Positions 21,400 through 32,572 of a stretch of DNA of 64,000 nt are shown piece by piece. Origin of the DNA: Perognathus longimembris pacificus (Eukaryota; Chordata; Mammalia; Rodentia; Heteromyidae); NCBI RefSeq assembly GCF_023159225.1, contig NC_063167.1, positions 76,057,298-76,121,297 on the forward strand, given 5' to 3'. Position numbers and translations under genes: made by a program. Under the pieces are notes generated by a model, which ran no database searches, had not been told where the DNA came from, and was given only the letters and a program-made list of their open reading frames with translations. Position 1 is the stretch's first letter. Each line of letters opens with the position of its first letter.

Positions 21400-21666
21400 G
21401 TTGTTGTTTGGGTTTTTGTTTTTGGTCAGAGTTTTTGTTTTTCTGTGCCTATTCTAGGGCTTGGAGAGCCTAGGCTCTGTCCTTCAGCTTTTTGTTCAAG
21501 GCAAGCACTCTGCTACGTTGAACCACAGCTTCACTTCTGGCTTTTTGGTGGTTAATTGGAGATTAAAAAGAGTATCATGGACTTTCTTGCCCAGGTTGGC
21601 TTTGAACTGTGATTCTCAGATCCCAGCCTAGTTAGGATTATAGGTGTGAACCATCAGTGCCTGGCT
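21400..21666 (-). repeat. B1-like/Geo chimeric SINE
   Basis: Reverse copy with expanded T/G-rich tail region; ends 'ggtgtgaaccatcagtgcct'. Confidence 0.78.
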
Positions 21667-22697
21667 TTGCGCTGGTTATTTTTGAAATAAGTTTGTGCTT
21701 CCTGCCTGGGTGTGTATCTGAAATTTGCCTGTTTTAGGCTTCTTGTCATAACAGTGGCGATCATGCCCACTTTCTTTCAAGATGTTGTCTAAAGTGGAAG
21801 TGAAACTATGATCCATTCTAACTCAGCCATTCTGCAATTGAGATAACAGGCATATAGCACATTGCCTAGCTACTGATTGAGCATTTTTCCTTCCAGATTT
21901 TCAGATTTTTTCATTTGGTATCCTGGCTTTCTTATTGGGTCCACTCTTCAAAAATTCTGTTCTTTTCTTCTTTCTGTAATTAGAGTTGTTTTTAGTCACT
22001 TCCTTGCCTTTTAGAAAATACGTTTTATTTAATTTTTTCCAACTCATGATTAAATTCTAGGGTAAAAATTGTTTTATGTTAGAATTTATAGAGCATTGCT
22101 TTCTTCTATTTCTACTGCTGCTTTGCAAAGTCTGATGCTATTGTGAATTTTTCCCTTATCATGTAACCTTATCTATTTGTTTTTTGCTTTGTAGCTTTTT
22201 AGGATTTTTTCGTTTTTTGATGTTTCAAAATTTCATATCAATATGCCTTTGTTATTTTTGTAGTATGGGTTTGAACTTCAAGAGTTAGGTAACTACTCTA
22301 CCAAATGTTCATGTTAGGTCTTTGAAAAAGCCTTTATTATTTGAGTTATATGAAGGCCCTTTCAAGTTGGCAACTTCTGCTTCTGTTTTTTCTCAGTTTT
22401 TCTTACAGTATTCCATACAGGGATGAAATTTTCTTCCCTATATTTTGTTTCTGAGATTTTTCCTATTAGTTACTTACTAGGGCCTCGATTTGCCCTCTGT
22501 TTTTTCTTGATAATTGTAAGCCATGATAGAGATTTTTTAGTCTCCTGTTTTTCATTTAAGTAGATTTATTTAACGTTGTTTTTGATACTTTCATTGAATC
22601 TTTTATTTTGGTTGTTATTATTTTCTTAAATTTAATGACATCTTGATGTAGTATTTTTATGCTCTGAAGATACAGTGGTATAATGTTGTTGTTGTTT
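21667..22697. other. Intron 4, unique part
   Basis: About 1 kb with no confident repeat or exon. A weak B1-like trace at about 21,780-21,870 is possible. Confidence 0.45.
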
Positions 22698-22885
22698 TGC
22701 CTGGGCCTTGGACTCAGGGCCTGAGCACTGTCCCTGGCTTCCTTTTGCTCAAGGCTAGCACTCTGCCACTTGAGCCACAGCGCCACTTCTGGCCATTTTC
22801 TATATATGTGGTGCTGGGGAATTGAACCCAGGGCCTCATGTATACGAGGCAAGCTCTCTTGCCACTAGGCCATATCCCCAGCCCC
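22698..22885 (-). repeat. IDL-Geo-type SINE inserted in a GTT repeat
   Basis: Flanked on both sides by 'gttgttgttgtttt'. The usual A tail is replaced by the GTT target sequence and the 'ggccagt' end is missing. Confidence 0.88.
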
Positions 22886-23591
22886 GTTGTTGTTGTTTTT
22901 ATAATGAACTTGCTTTGCTTCCTGCCAAGTTTCTTTTTCTTTTGTTTAAACCTTGTTTTGGATGCTAGTATTTTAACTACTTAGATTTAAACGAAAGGCA
23001 TTTTAAGGCATTTGGAAGCAGTGTAGTGGTGAAGTTTATTCAGCTGACTTCATTTATGAGTGATAATTGTGGAGGTGACTTCTGAGGAGACATCCACCTG
23101 CACTCAAAAATACTGCTGCATGATGGTCTTTTTCAAGAGTTAGTTTTTCCAGCAGTGAATCTTGGAGTGCTGCTTGTGGGATATCCCTAAAGATCATGAA
23201 GTAGAAACTTGGGGGTTAACAGTTTTATATTGACTCCATTGTTTATCACTGTACTTCATCCCTGCTCATCTCTCGCTCTAGTGTCCTAGGACCCTAGGCT
23301 CTCCTGTCCCATGACTTCAGTAAACTTTCTGCCTCTAATAGGAATTTATCTGCTTTAACATTTGCGAGTTTATTCCTGTCTTTACTGTACCTCATGCTTA
23401 CATGTTCTAAACATAGTTTTCAGGGAAAATTTTTATTGATATTTTGATTAATTTTACAATAGTTCTCTTCCACACCATTTAAGTTGTAGATTTCTACCAT
23501 GCTATAATAGTTGTGCTTCCTTTATCTTTCAGGATATAGGATTACTGTGCTTTTCTTAAATAATATTTTTCTCTATTAAGCATGCATTCTA
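22886..23591. other. Intron 4, unique part
   Basis: Nothing recognised. Confidence 0.45.
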
Positions 23592-23798
23592 TTTTTTTTG
23601 TTTTATTTTTGCCAGTTCTGGGGCTTGGACTCAGGCCCTGAGCACTGTCCCTGGCTTTTTTTTGCTCAAGACTAGCACTCTACCACTTGAGCCACAGCAC
23701 TACTTCCAGCTTTTTCTGTTTATGTGATGCTGAGGAATCAAACCCAGGGCTTCATGCATGCTAGGAAAGCACTCTACAGTTAAGTCACATTCCCAGCC
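23592..23798 (-). repeat. IDL-Geo-type SINE with TSD
   Basis: TSD 'ttaagcatgcattcta' (16 bp, perfect) occurs on both flanks. Confidence 0.9.
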
Positions 23799-24180
23799 CT
23801 TAAGCATGCATTCTAAAATTAGCTTTTAAATAATGAACATCTCAATAGGCATTTTCTTACATAATTTTTATCCTCTGATATTTTGTATTTATTACCAGAT
23901 GTATGTGAAATTAATCTTAGATGGTGTCACTCGATATTCTGTTTTTCCCAAATGCCTAATTAGTAAGACTAACACCAATACTAGTTCTATTAACTTAAGA
24001 GTCATGGAAGGAGCTTACATGCTGAGATTGTCTTATAATTCCTAAGATATAGATAGCTTTACATTTGATCAGTGACTAGGAATTCCCTTTTGAACCTCCT
24101 TATCTGATAGGAAAAAGACTAAAGGCCAAATAGTATTTTCGGAAACCAAGTACTTTTAAAAAATTGCTTCCATGTTTTAG

Positions 24181-24287
24181 ATTGCTATGCTCGAGTCTGC
24201 TCAACAACAGGCAGCCAATGTCCCAATCTTAGAAGAACAGATTATAAACTTGGAAGCTGAAGTTTCAGCTCAAGATAAAGTTTTAAG
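24181..24287 (+). CDS. CCDC18: CCDC18 exon 5
   Basis: 107 nt encoding residues 156-190 plus two bases of Arg191: [20 protein letters not shown] and [11 protein letters not shown]. Coiled coil. Acceptor 'atgttttag', donor 'TTA AG|gtaaat'. Confidence 0.93.
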
Positions 24288-24334
24288 GTAAATACACTTT
24301 TTGAAGCTTTAAAAAATATTTAAAAATGCATCTC

Positions 24335-24975
24335 CTTATGTTTGTTGGTATGGATTGAATTCAGAGCCTTATACCTGCTAGGTCAAGTGCTCTTTCACTA
24401 AGCTCAGCCCTTTGGATATTCTGTCTTATTAATACTTATCCTTCACTCCTACTCTAGTAAGATTATTGGTAGTTAGTAGTATATTGCAACTTGTTGTAAG
24501 CCAATAATAACTTCTCTTTTCTTTTTCTTTTCTTTTTTCAGTCCTGGGGCTTGAGACTCTGGGCCTGAGCACTGTCTCTGGCTTCTTTTTGCTCAAGACT
24601 AGCACTCTACCTCTTGAGCCACAGCACCACTTCCAGCTTTTTCTGTTGATGTGGTACTGAGGAATCAAACCCAGGCCTTCGTGCATGGTAGGCAAGCACT
24701 CTACCACTAAGCCACATTCCCAGTCCAAATAACTTCTATTGATTGAAGTTTACATGTGACAAATAGGGACTAACAAAAACTAAATCTAAACTGATGTGCT
24801 TATTCACATGCTTTTATTATATATAAATTAGATTGTGGGTATAACTTAGTGATAGAGTACTTTGTTAACATGTGTGAGGCCTTGAGTTAAAAAAAAATAC
24901 AGAGGGAAAGGCTAAGTGGTTGAATACTTGCTTACCAAGTACAGAGCCTTGACCAATACTGCCAAAATAAAGTCA
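24335..24975. repeat. SINE cluster in intron 5
   Basis: Contains an ID-like minus monomer at 24,335-24,415, an IDL-Geo minus copy at 24,518-24,726, and two degenerate ID-like plus units at about 24,835-24,975. Confidence 0.72.
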
Positions 24976-25267
24976 TTTCTCATACCATATAGTAAGGTGT
25001 TCACATACTACCATATACTCAATGTGTATAAGAAATAAAATACAAGGAATCAGTTATTGATTCTCTTTTGCCTTGAATAAAATGGGATCTGTGGTATATA
25101 CTAGATAGTATATTAGACTGTTTTGATTCTCAAAGTACAATATTCTTTTTCTTTGGGGAGGATTATTGGAGTTTGAAGTCTTAAAGTAAGTATACTTCTG
25201 AAACTAGTAGTATTAGCATTGTTTGGGAACTTCCCATGTAGTTGAGATGAAAAGTTTGTGAACCACA
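24976..25267. other. Intron 5, unique part
   Basis: No feature recognised. Confidence 0.4.
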
Positions 25268-25740
25268 TGTACCACATGAGATGGTTATTCCTGTAATCCT
25301 AGCTAATCAGGAGGCTGAAATCAGAGGATCTAAGAGCTGAGGTTCAGAGTTAGCCTGGGCAGGAAAATCTCATCTCCAACGAGACTCTTATCTCCAATTA
25401 ACTACCAAAAAACCAGAATTGGAGCTGTGGCTCAAGTGGTAAAGTGGTAGCTGGGAGCAAAAATCCTCTGAGATAGCACTGAAGCCTCAGTTCAAGCTCC
25501 AGGGTCCACATAAAAATAAATAAAATAAAATAAAATAACCAGTACAGGGGCTGGGAATGTGGCTTAGTGGTAGAATGCTTGTCTAGCATGCTTGAAGCCC
25601 TGGGTTCTGTTCCTCTGTACGACATAAACAGAAAAAGCCAGAAGTGGTGCTGTGGCTCAAGTGGTAGAATGCTAGCCTTGAGCAAAAGAAGTTCAGGGAC
25701 AGTGCCCAGGCCCTGAGTTCAAGCCCCACTACTGGCACAC
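25268..25740 (+). repeat. B1-like/Geo SINE followed by IDL-Geo SINE
   Basis: Chimera at 25,268-25,515 with a duplicated linker ('ctcatctccaac' then 'cttatctccaatt') and an (AAAT/AAAAT)n tail. An IDL-Geo copy follows at 25,548-25,740. Confidence 0.82.
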
Positions 25741-25759
25741 ACACATATAAAAACATTAC

Positions 25760-26560
25760 AGTAGATGCCAGTGGTGCATACCTGCCATCTTAACTCAGGG
25801 CTAGCAGTCCCACTTGAACCACAGCTCTACTTCTGATTAATTTGGTAGTTTATTGGAGATAAGAGTCTCATGTACTTCCCTGCCTGGACTGTTTTTGTTT
25901 GAACTGCAGCTTCAGGTATCAGCTTTCTGAGTTTCTAGGATTACAGGTATGAGCCACAGACACCCAGCATAAAAATATTGTTTTGTTCCATATTAAAAAC
26001 TCATAGTTGAGCCAGGTGCTGGTGGTTCACACCTAAAATCCTAGCTACTCCAGAAGCTGAGATCTGAGGATCATGGTTCAAAGCCAGCCTGAGCAGGAAA
26101 GTTCATGAGATTCGTATCTCCAATTAACCACCAAAAAACTGGAAATAGAGCTGTGGCTCAAAGTGGTAGAGTACTTGCCTTAAGCAAAAGAGCTCAGGGA
26201 CAGCATCTAGACTCTGAGTTCAAGCCCCATGACCAATGATTAAAAGAAAGGATTCTTAGTTGAATCCAGCCACCCCTGTCTCATGCCTATAATCCTAACT
26301 TTTTGGGCTTCTGAGATTAATTGGATAGAGGTTCAAGGCCAGCCCGAATAGAACAGCCCACGAAACTCCCATTTTAATAGAAGAAATTTTGTATGGTGAT
26401 GTGTGCTTATCAACTCCGCTACAGTGGGAAGAACAGCTAGCAGAAATTGAGACCCTGTCTCCAAAATAACCTGTGCAGAAAAGGGCCCCAGGCATGGCTT
26501 GATTGTAGAATACTGGCCTAGCAAGTAGGAGTTTAAACCTCATTTATTGCAAAAAACATC
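25760..26560. repeat. Older SINE cluster
   Basis: A minus B1-like/Geo copy at about 25,760-25,972, a plus B1-like/Geo copy at 26,006-26,248, and a plus B1-like plus ID-like remnant at 26,262-26,555. Confidence 0.7.
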
Positions 26561-26705
26561 CTCATAGTTGACACATGATGAATATACCTTTTACTCTATG
26601 CCATTATGTGTGTATTTCTCTTAACTCACCAATTTAACAGTGATGGAATTCCTCATGTTGCATTACTCTGGTATACTTATAGTAATTTAAAATTCCTGTT
26701 TCTAG

Positions 26706-26834
26706 AGAAGCAGAAGAAAAATTAGAGCAGAGCCAGAAAATGGTGATTGAAAAGGAAAAGAGTTTGCAAGAGTGCAAAGAGGAATGTATAAAGTTGAAGG
26801 TGGACTTACTGGAACAAAGTAAACAAGGAAAAAG
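26706..26834 (+). CDS. CCDC18: CCDC18 exon 6
   Basis: 129 nt completing Arg191, encoding [20 protein letters not shown] and [13 protein letters not shown], and ending in two bases of Arg234. Heptad-rich coiled coil. Acceptor 'gtttctag', donor 'AAA AG|gtatgt'. Confidence 0.93.
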
Positions 26835-27050
26835 GTATGTAAGATTTTATTTGTTTTGTGGTGCTATGTTCCTGGGCCTTGAATGTGCTAATCAGGTGCA
26901 GCCATATCCCCAGCCCAAGGTGTGTGTTTAATCTAATCTATAATTTTAGTATAGAAAATGTTGCTTTTTAATTATTTCTTACAAAGCAAATATATATTAC
27001 TTTTTTGGATTTACTACTCAATTACTTTTATTCAATATGTTTTTGTTGTT

Positions 27051-27246
27051 GTTTTTTTGCCAGTGCTTGGGCTTAAACTCAAGACCTGGGCACTGTCCCT
27101 GAGCCTCTTTTGCTCAAGGCTAGCACTCTACCACTTGAGCCACATCGCCACTTTTGGCTTTTTCTCTTTATGTGGTTCTGAGGAATTAAACCCATAGCCG
27201 CAAGCATGCTAGGCAAGCATTCTACCACTAAGCCACATTCCCAGCC
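27051..27246 (-). repeat. IDL-Geo-type SINE ending 25 bp before exon 7
   Basis: Reverse copy whose last bases 'cattcccagcc' end 25 bp upstream of the exon 7 start, so the SINE lies in or next to the branch-point region. Confidence 0.88.
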
Positions 27247-27271
27247 TTTAATATGTCTTTTTAAATTTTAG

Positions 27272-27368
27272 AGCTGAACGACAAAGGAATGAAGCACTAT
27301 ATAATGCTGAAGAGTTGAGTAAATCTTTCCAACAATATAAAGAAAAAGTGGCTGAAAAATTGGAAAAG
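27272..27368 (+). CDS. CCDC18: CCDC18 exon 7
   Basis: 97 nt completing Arg234 and encoding [20 protein letters not shown] and [10 protein letters not shown] to residue 266. Acceptor 'aattttag', donor 'AAG|gtgaga'. Confidence 0.93.
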
Positions 27369-27428
27369 GTGAGAGGCAGTTGTACAAATTCAGTATTTTG
27401 TATTACTGTCCATTTTCCAAAAATCAAG

Positions 27429-27475
27429 GTGTATATATATATATATATATACACATATATGTATATATGTATGTG
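27429..27475 (+). repeat. (TA)n microsatellite
   Basis: About ten TA units followed by mixed ACATATATGTATATATG. Confidence 0.8.
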
Positions 27476-27554
27476 TTTATGATTGAAGAAGACTAATTTT
27501 TAGGATTTTATTCATTAAAATCATCAAAATAGAATCTTTAATTAATTAATTAAA

Positions 27555-27981
27555 AATTTTTTTTTGCCAGGCTTGGGGCTTGAACTCAGGGCCTGAGCAC
27601 TGCCCCTGGTTCCTTTTTGCTCAAGGCTAGCACTCTACCTCTTTTTTTTTTTTTTTTTTTTTTGGCCAGTCCTGGGGCTTGGACTCAGGGCCTGAGCACT
27701 GTCCCTGGCTTCTTTTTGCTCAAGGCTAGCACTCTGCCACTTGAGCCACAGCGCCACTTCTGGCCATTTTCTGTATATGTGGTGCTGGGGAATCGAACCC
27801 AGGGCCTCATGTATATGAGGCAGGCACTCTTGCCACTAGGCCATATCCCCAGCCCCAGCACTCTACCTCTTGAGCCACAGTGCCACTTCTGGCTTTTTCT
27901 GTTTATGTGGTGCTGAGGAATCGAACCCAGGGCTTCATGCATGCTAGGCCGGCACTCTACTGCTAACCCACATTACCAGCC
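27555..27981 (-). repeat. IDL-Geo SINE nested inside another, with perfect 15-bp TSD
   Basis: Host copy at 27,555-27,643 and 27,857-27,981. It is interrupted by a second full-length copy in the same orientation (27,644-27,856). The host sequence 'agcactctacctctt' is duplicated at 27,629-27,643 and 27,857-27,871. Confidence 0.93.
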
Positions 27982-28002
27982 CTATTAAATTTATTTTCAT
28001 CT

Positions 28003-28120
28003 TACTTTTTTTTCTTTGACAAGATCTTACTATGCTTTCTAGGTTGATCTCAACTCAAGGTTCTCCTGCCTCAGCCTCTCCAGTAGCTGGGATTACATGC
28101 ATATACCACCATGTCCAGTA
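28003..28120 (-). repeat. B1-like monomer
   Basis: 'gcctcagcctctccagtagctgg' and 'gattacatgcatataccacc' read as a reverse B1/7SL-type monomer with no Geo half. Confidence 0.65.
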
Positions 28121-28165
28121 AAACAAATCTAAAATATTAAGGATAATAATTACCAGTCTATTATT

Positions 28166-28179
28166 ATCAGTACAAGATT

Positions 28180-28259
<80 letters not shown>

Positions 28260-28260
28260 T
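28166..28260 (+). repeat. (TTTC)n microsatellite
   Basis: About 23 nearly perfect TTTC units, pure pyrimidine on this strand, abutting the 3' tail of a reverse SINE and probably expanded from it. Confidence 0.9.
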
Positions 28261-28862
28261 TTTGCCAGCCTGAGGACTTGAATTCAGGGCCTGGACACTG
28301 TCACTGAGCATCTTTTGTTCAACCACTTTTATTTGTTTTGTTTTTGTTTCCAGTCCTGGGGCTGGACTCAGGGCCTGAGCACTGTCCCTGGCTTCTTTTT
28401 GCTCAAGGCTAGCACTGTACCTCTTGAGCCACAGTACCACTTCTGGCTTTTTTCTATATATGTGGTGCTGAGGAATCAAGCCCAGGGCTTCATGTGTTCA
28501 ACCACTTTTGTTTCACCACTTGAGCAAAGACTCTACTTCTGGCTTTTTTGGTGACTAATTAGAGATAAGAGCCTCATGAACATTCCTGCCCAGGCTGACT
28601 TAGTTGTACTCAGGGCCTGAACACTGTCCCTGGCTTCTTTTTGCTCAAGGCTAGCACTCTACCACTTGAGCCACAGCGTCACTTTGGTTTTTTCTATATA
28701 TGTGGTGCTGAGGAATTTCCCAGAGCTTCATGTGTGGGAGGCGAGTACTTTACCACCAGGACATATTCCCAGCCCCGAGGCTGACTTTGAACAACGATCC
28801 TCAGATCTCAGTCTCTTGAGTAGATACAATTACAAGCATGAGCTACCAGCACCTGGCTCAAG
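28261..28862 (-). repeat. B1-like/Geo SINE with two IDL-Geo SINEs nested in it
   Basis: Host pieces lie at 28,261-28,330, about 28,505-28,605 and 28,776-28,862. The first insert, 28,333-28,494, is bracketed by 'gttcaaccactttt'. The second, about 28,606-28,775, is bracketed by 'aggctgactt(a/t)g'. Confidence 0.85.
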
Positions 28863-29279
28863 CAACACAAAATTGCTTTATCTAAAAAGGAAAAACAATA
28901 TGGATCACCAAAGGAAGCAATATGAAAATAAATATTAAGTGGACAGAGCTAGAGAAGAAACAGGAGATTCATTCTAGCCACCCTACTGAAAGTGACAGTA
29001 GAGTACTTTCTGTAGCCTTCCACCAGTTTCCCTTGACCTGACATCCTAGCAGGGCTTACAAGAAGGTCCCTTGAACTCACCTTATATAGGAAGACAGTGA
29101 CCTTATTGCATTCATTTGATTTCTTTAAATAATAATAGCATAATAGAACTTGTATGGGAAAAGGCCACAAGTTGAATATTCAGATAAGGTAAGAACAGAA
29201 CTCTGTTGTAGATAGATGCCACAGAAGCCAGATGCCTGTAAAATAGCTACAGTACATATAAACAGTAAAAGGAGAAAAA
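28863..29279. other. Intron 7, unique part
   Basis: No recognised feature. Confidence 0.4.
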
Positions 29280-29590
29280 AAAGTATTAGTGGCTTATGCC
29301 TTCAATCTTAGCTACTTGAGGCTTGTAATTGGGAGAATCCACAATTCTAAGATTATTCCCAGCAAAAGGTTGACAAGACTGACCACTTTTCAGCTAATAC
29401 CTAGTCACAATGGTGCATAACCTCATCCTCACTTGGACATTAAAATTGGAGATTTGTAGTTCAGGTCAGAAAAGTCTATGAACTCCACCTCAATGGAAGA
29501 AGCTGGGTATAGTGGCCTGTGCATGTCATTCTACCTACAGCAGAAAGCCTCAAATAGGGTGACTGCAGTCTAGGCAAGAAGAGAAACCTC
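29280..29590 (+). repeat. Degenerate B1-like remnants
   Basis: 'agtggcttatgccttcaatc' at 29,288 and later B1-like traces ('cagcagaaagcctcaaatag'). Very diverged. Confidence 0.45.
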
Positions 29591-29611
29591 ATCTCAAAAA
29601 TAACCAGTGCT

Positions 29612-30261
29612 GGCTGGGAATATGGCCTAGTGGCAAGAGTGCTTGCCTCCTACACATAAAGCTCTCAGTTCGATTCCCCAGCGCCACATATATGGAAAAC
29701 GGCCAGAAGGGGCGCTGTGGCTCAGGTGGCAGAGTGCTAGCCTTGAGCTGGAAGAAGCCAGGGAGGGTGCTCAGGCCCTGAGTCCAAGGCCCAGGACTGG
29801 CCAAAAAAAAAAAGAAGAAGAAGAATAACCAGTGCTGGGCTGGGAATATGGCCTAGTGGTAGAGTACTTGCCTTGCATACATGAAGCCCTGGGTTTGATT
29901 CCTCAGCACCACATATATAGAAGAAGCCAGACATGGTGTGGTGGCTCAAGTGGTAGTGTGCTAGCCTTGAGCAAAAAGAAGCTCAGGCCCCAAGTCCAAG
30001 CCCCAGGACTGGTAAAAATAAATAAATAAATAAAATAACCAGCGCTAATCCAAGCTACTCAGGAGGCTGAGATCTGAGGATCACAGTTCAAAGCCAGCCC
30101 AGGCAGGAAAGTCTGTGAGACGCTTATCTCCAGTTAACCACTAGAAAACCAGAAGTGGCACTGTGGCTCAAGTGGTAGAGCACTAGCTTTGAAGAGCTTA
30201 GGGACAGTGCCCAACCCAGAGTTCAAGCCCCATAACTGACGACCAAAAAAAAAAAAAAAAA
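29612..30261 (+). repeat. Three SINEs stacked at one target site
   Basis: IDL-Geo at 29,612-29,823, IDL-Geo at 29,837-30,033 and a 5'-truncated B1-like/Geo at 30,047-30,261. All are in plus orientation. Each is separated by a copy of the same target, 'aataaccagtgct', at 29,599, 29,824, 30,034 (one change) and 30,262 (one change). Confidence 0.9.
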
Positions 30262-30519
30262 AATAGCCAGTGCTTAAAAGGGCTGAATGTAGAACACTTG
30301 CCTTGTAAGCATAAGGCCCAGTATTCAAGCCCCAATATTGCCAAAAGGAGGAGGAAAATAAGTAGTTGGTCAAAGGGAAGAAAGAAAGAATGGCCAGAAT
30401 TCAATAAAAATTTACAAATGCAACTCCCAACCACATTAGGTACTAAGATCAAGGAAGAAGTCATTTGACATTCTTTTGCACTACACCTGAATATATCATT
30501 TAGTAGTTTAAAAGATATA

Positions 30520-30607
30520 TTTTAAGTGAAGCTATGACTCAATTGATAGAGCCTTGAGCAAAGAAGCTCAGGAACAGTGCCTAAGTCCTGAGTTCAAGCC
30601 TCAGGAC

Positions 30608-30644
<37 letters not shown>

Positions 30645-30645
30645 A
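30520..30645 (+). repeat. Solitary Geo module with (CA)n tail
   Basis: Geo-like sequence at 30,520-30,608 passes straight into a (CA)n microsatellite of about 17 units in place of its A tail. Confidence 0.78.
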
Positions 30646-30876
30646 TGCAATATATACATGTATAAAATGTGAAATAGTGAAATCTTAAGCGTGAATTAGT
30701 TCACTAGTTCATTAGATCAATTAGTTCATTAGATCACTGTTTTGAAAGCCTTGCAGTAAGTTTCTATAGGATTGAAGCATCTTACAAGTGATTTTTAATG
30801 AAGTAATTTATTAAGTGGAGAAATATTTAATAGGAATAATGAGAAATACCTAGGGGTACATTAGTTATTCTCTCTC

Positions 30877-31078
30877 TTTTTTTTTTTGCCACTCCTGGGG
30901 TTTGCACTCAGGACCTGGGTACTATCCCTGAGCTGCTTTTTTGCTCAAAGCTAGCACTCAACCACTTGAGCCACGGTGGCCTTTCTGGCTTTTTCTGTTT
31001 ATGTGGTACTGAAGAATTGAACCTAGGGCTTCGTGCGTGCTAGGCAAGCACTCTACCACTAAGCCGCATTCCCAGTCC
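30877..31078 (-). repeat. IDL-Geo-type SINE with TSD
   Basis: Flanked by 'tacattagtt' (left) and 'tacattagttt' (right). Confidence 0.88.
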
Positions 31079-31976
31079 TACATTAGTTTCTTTTGCATAG
31101 CTATGACTAAATGCTTGACAAAACAAATTAATGGAGGAAAGATTTATTGTGTCTCACAACTTCAGAGGTCTCTGTACATCATAGTGAAAGTATAGCATTC
31201 AGAGCAGAGGAGTTCATGTTTGATCACCAAGAAGGAGAAAAAAAAAGGAAGGAATTCAGGAAGGAGTAAGAACAAGGACACATTCTTGGTGACCTACTTT
31301 ATTGGGTCACCTTCCAATAATGCTGTCATACTATGAATCCCTAGGGATTAATCCATTCATTAAATCAGAGATCTTACAGTCTAATTGTATAAATGTCATC
31401 ACAGATATATCAGAATTATGTTTCACTAATCTACCAAGTATTTATCAATCCAATCAAGTTGAATAGTAAGATTGACCATTATGGAGAGTCAGAGTTAGGA
31501 AGATGAGGTTGTATTGGAGTCTAGTTGGGTCAGAAAGTTTTAACATGACATATTCTCAAAAATAAGCTTTTAGTAGCATAAGTCTGAGGTCCAGCTACTT
31601 GAGAGGTAAGTTGGAGCATTATAGTCCAAGGCTAGCCATGGCAAGAGTGTCAAACCTTGCCTGAGAAATTAAAATCAAAAGGACTTTTCTGAAATATTTG
31701 CTCTGAAATTAGTAAGTTGGATACAGAATGTTTGAGTTGCTTGCTTTGTTTGGCCAGAGCCCTTTTGCTCTCAGGTGACAGTGCAGTTGCTCATTTCTTT
31801 TAGACTTTTAAGGATTTCAGTACAGATATTGCCCAGTGATTTCATTCTTCTGTGAGGCTGAGAAGTCACACATAGGAAATACTTAGTCTATGCCTACTTT
31901 TTTCTTAAATATTTAAAACATCTAAGATTATGATGACTATGTTAGTATGTCCACTAAAAACAATTCATTGTTTTAG
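31079..31976. other. Intron 7, last 900 bp
   Basis: Mostly unique; a diverged B1-like remnant at about 31,565-31,670 ('aggtccagctacttgagagg'). Confidence 0.45.
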
Positions 31977-32098
31977 GTTCAGGCTGAAGAAGAAGTATTG
32001 GAGAAAAATCTTAATAACTGTGAAAAGGAAAATAAAAGGCTACAAGAAAAGTGTAGTGTATATAAAAATGAACTTGAAGTTCTGAAAGAGAAATTAAG
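31977..32098 (+). CDS. CCDC18: CCDC18 exon 8
   Basis: 122 nt, residues 267-306 plus two bases of Arg307: [20 protein letters not shown] and [10 protein letters not shown]. Coiled coil. Acceptor 'tgttttag', donor 'TTA AG|gtacag'. Confidence 0.93.
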
Positions 32099-32570
32099 GT
32101 ACAGTATTATATTGTGGAAAATGAGATTTTTGTGTAGAAATGGAAACAAACATTTATATATTTGAAAACAAAGTTTTATACTTTGTAATTGTGGATTTAC
32201 ATAATGTAAAAAGATAAGCTTTATAAGTGAAACTTTTTTAGGCATATAGTTAAATTTTAAATGTAGTCAAAATTATAACTGTTAACATACTTGTAAATAT
32301 AGGCTAATACTAGCCAACGTATTTATTTTACATATTTTTAGAGGAAATTAACCCAGGCATATTGTATGATTACATTAGCTGGTTAGTAAAGATGCTCAAA
32401 GAAAAAGAAATTTTCATATTGTGAAGAATTATGTAGTCTAACCTTATTAAGAGACAGACCCAAAGAGTATTATTTGTCCAAGATTCAAAAGGTAGGTAGT
32501 GAGTGAAGTCAAGTAGTAGTGTCCTTATCTAGTAAACTTGCATTCCCCAGGACTGCCAACAAATTAAAAT
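32099..32570. other. Intron 8, unique part
   Basis: AT-rich, no feature recognised. Confidence 0.45.
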
Positions 32571-32572
32571 AT

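Noticed and set aside
22556..22852. Many open frames sharing 'HEALGSIPQHHIYRK' and '[18 protein letters not shown]' (or the reverse-strand '[18 protein letters not shown]') look like a multi-copy protein family.
   Set aside because: Every one overlaps an IDL-Geo SINE and is just its translation. Frames break at random and tails encode poly-Lys or poly-Phe.
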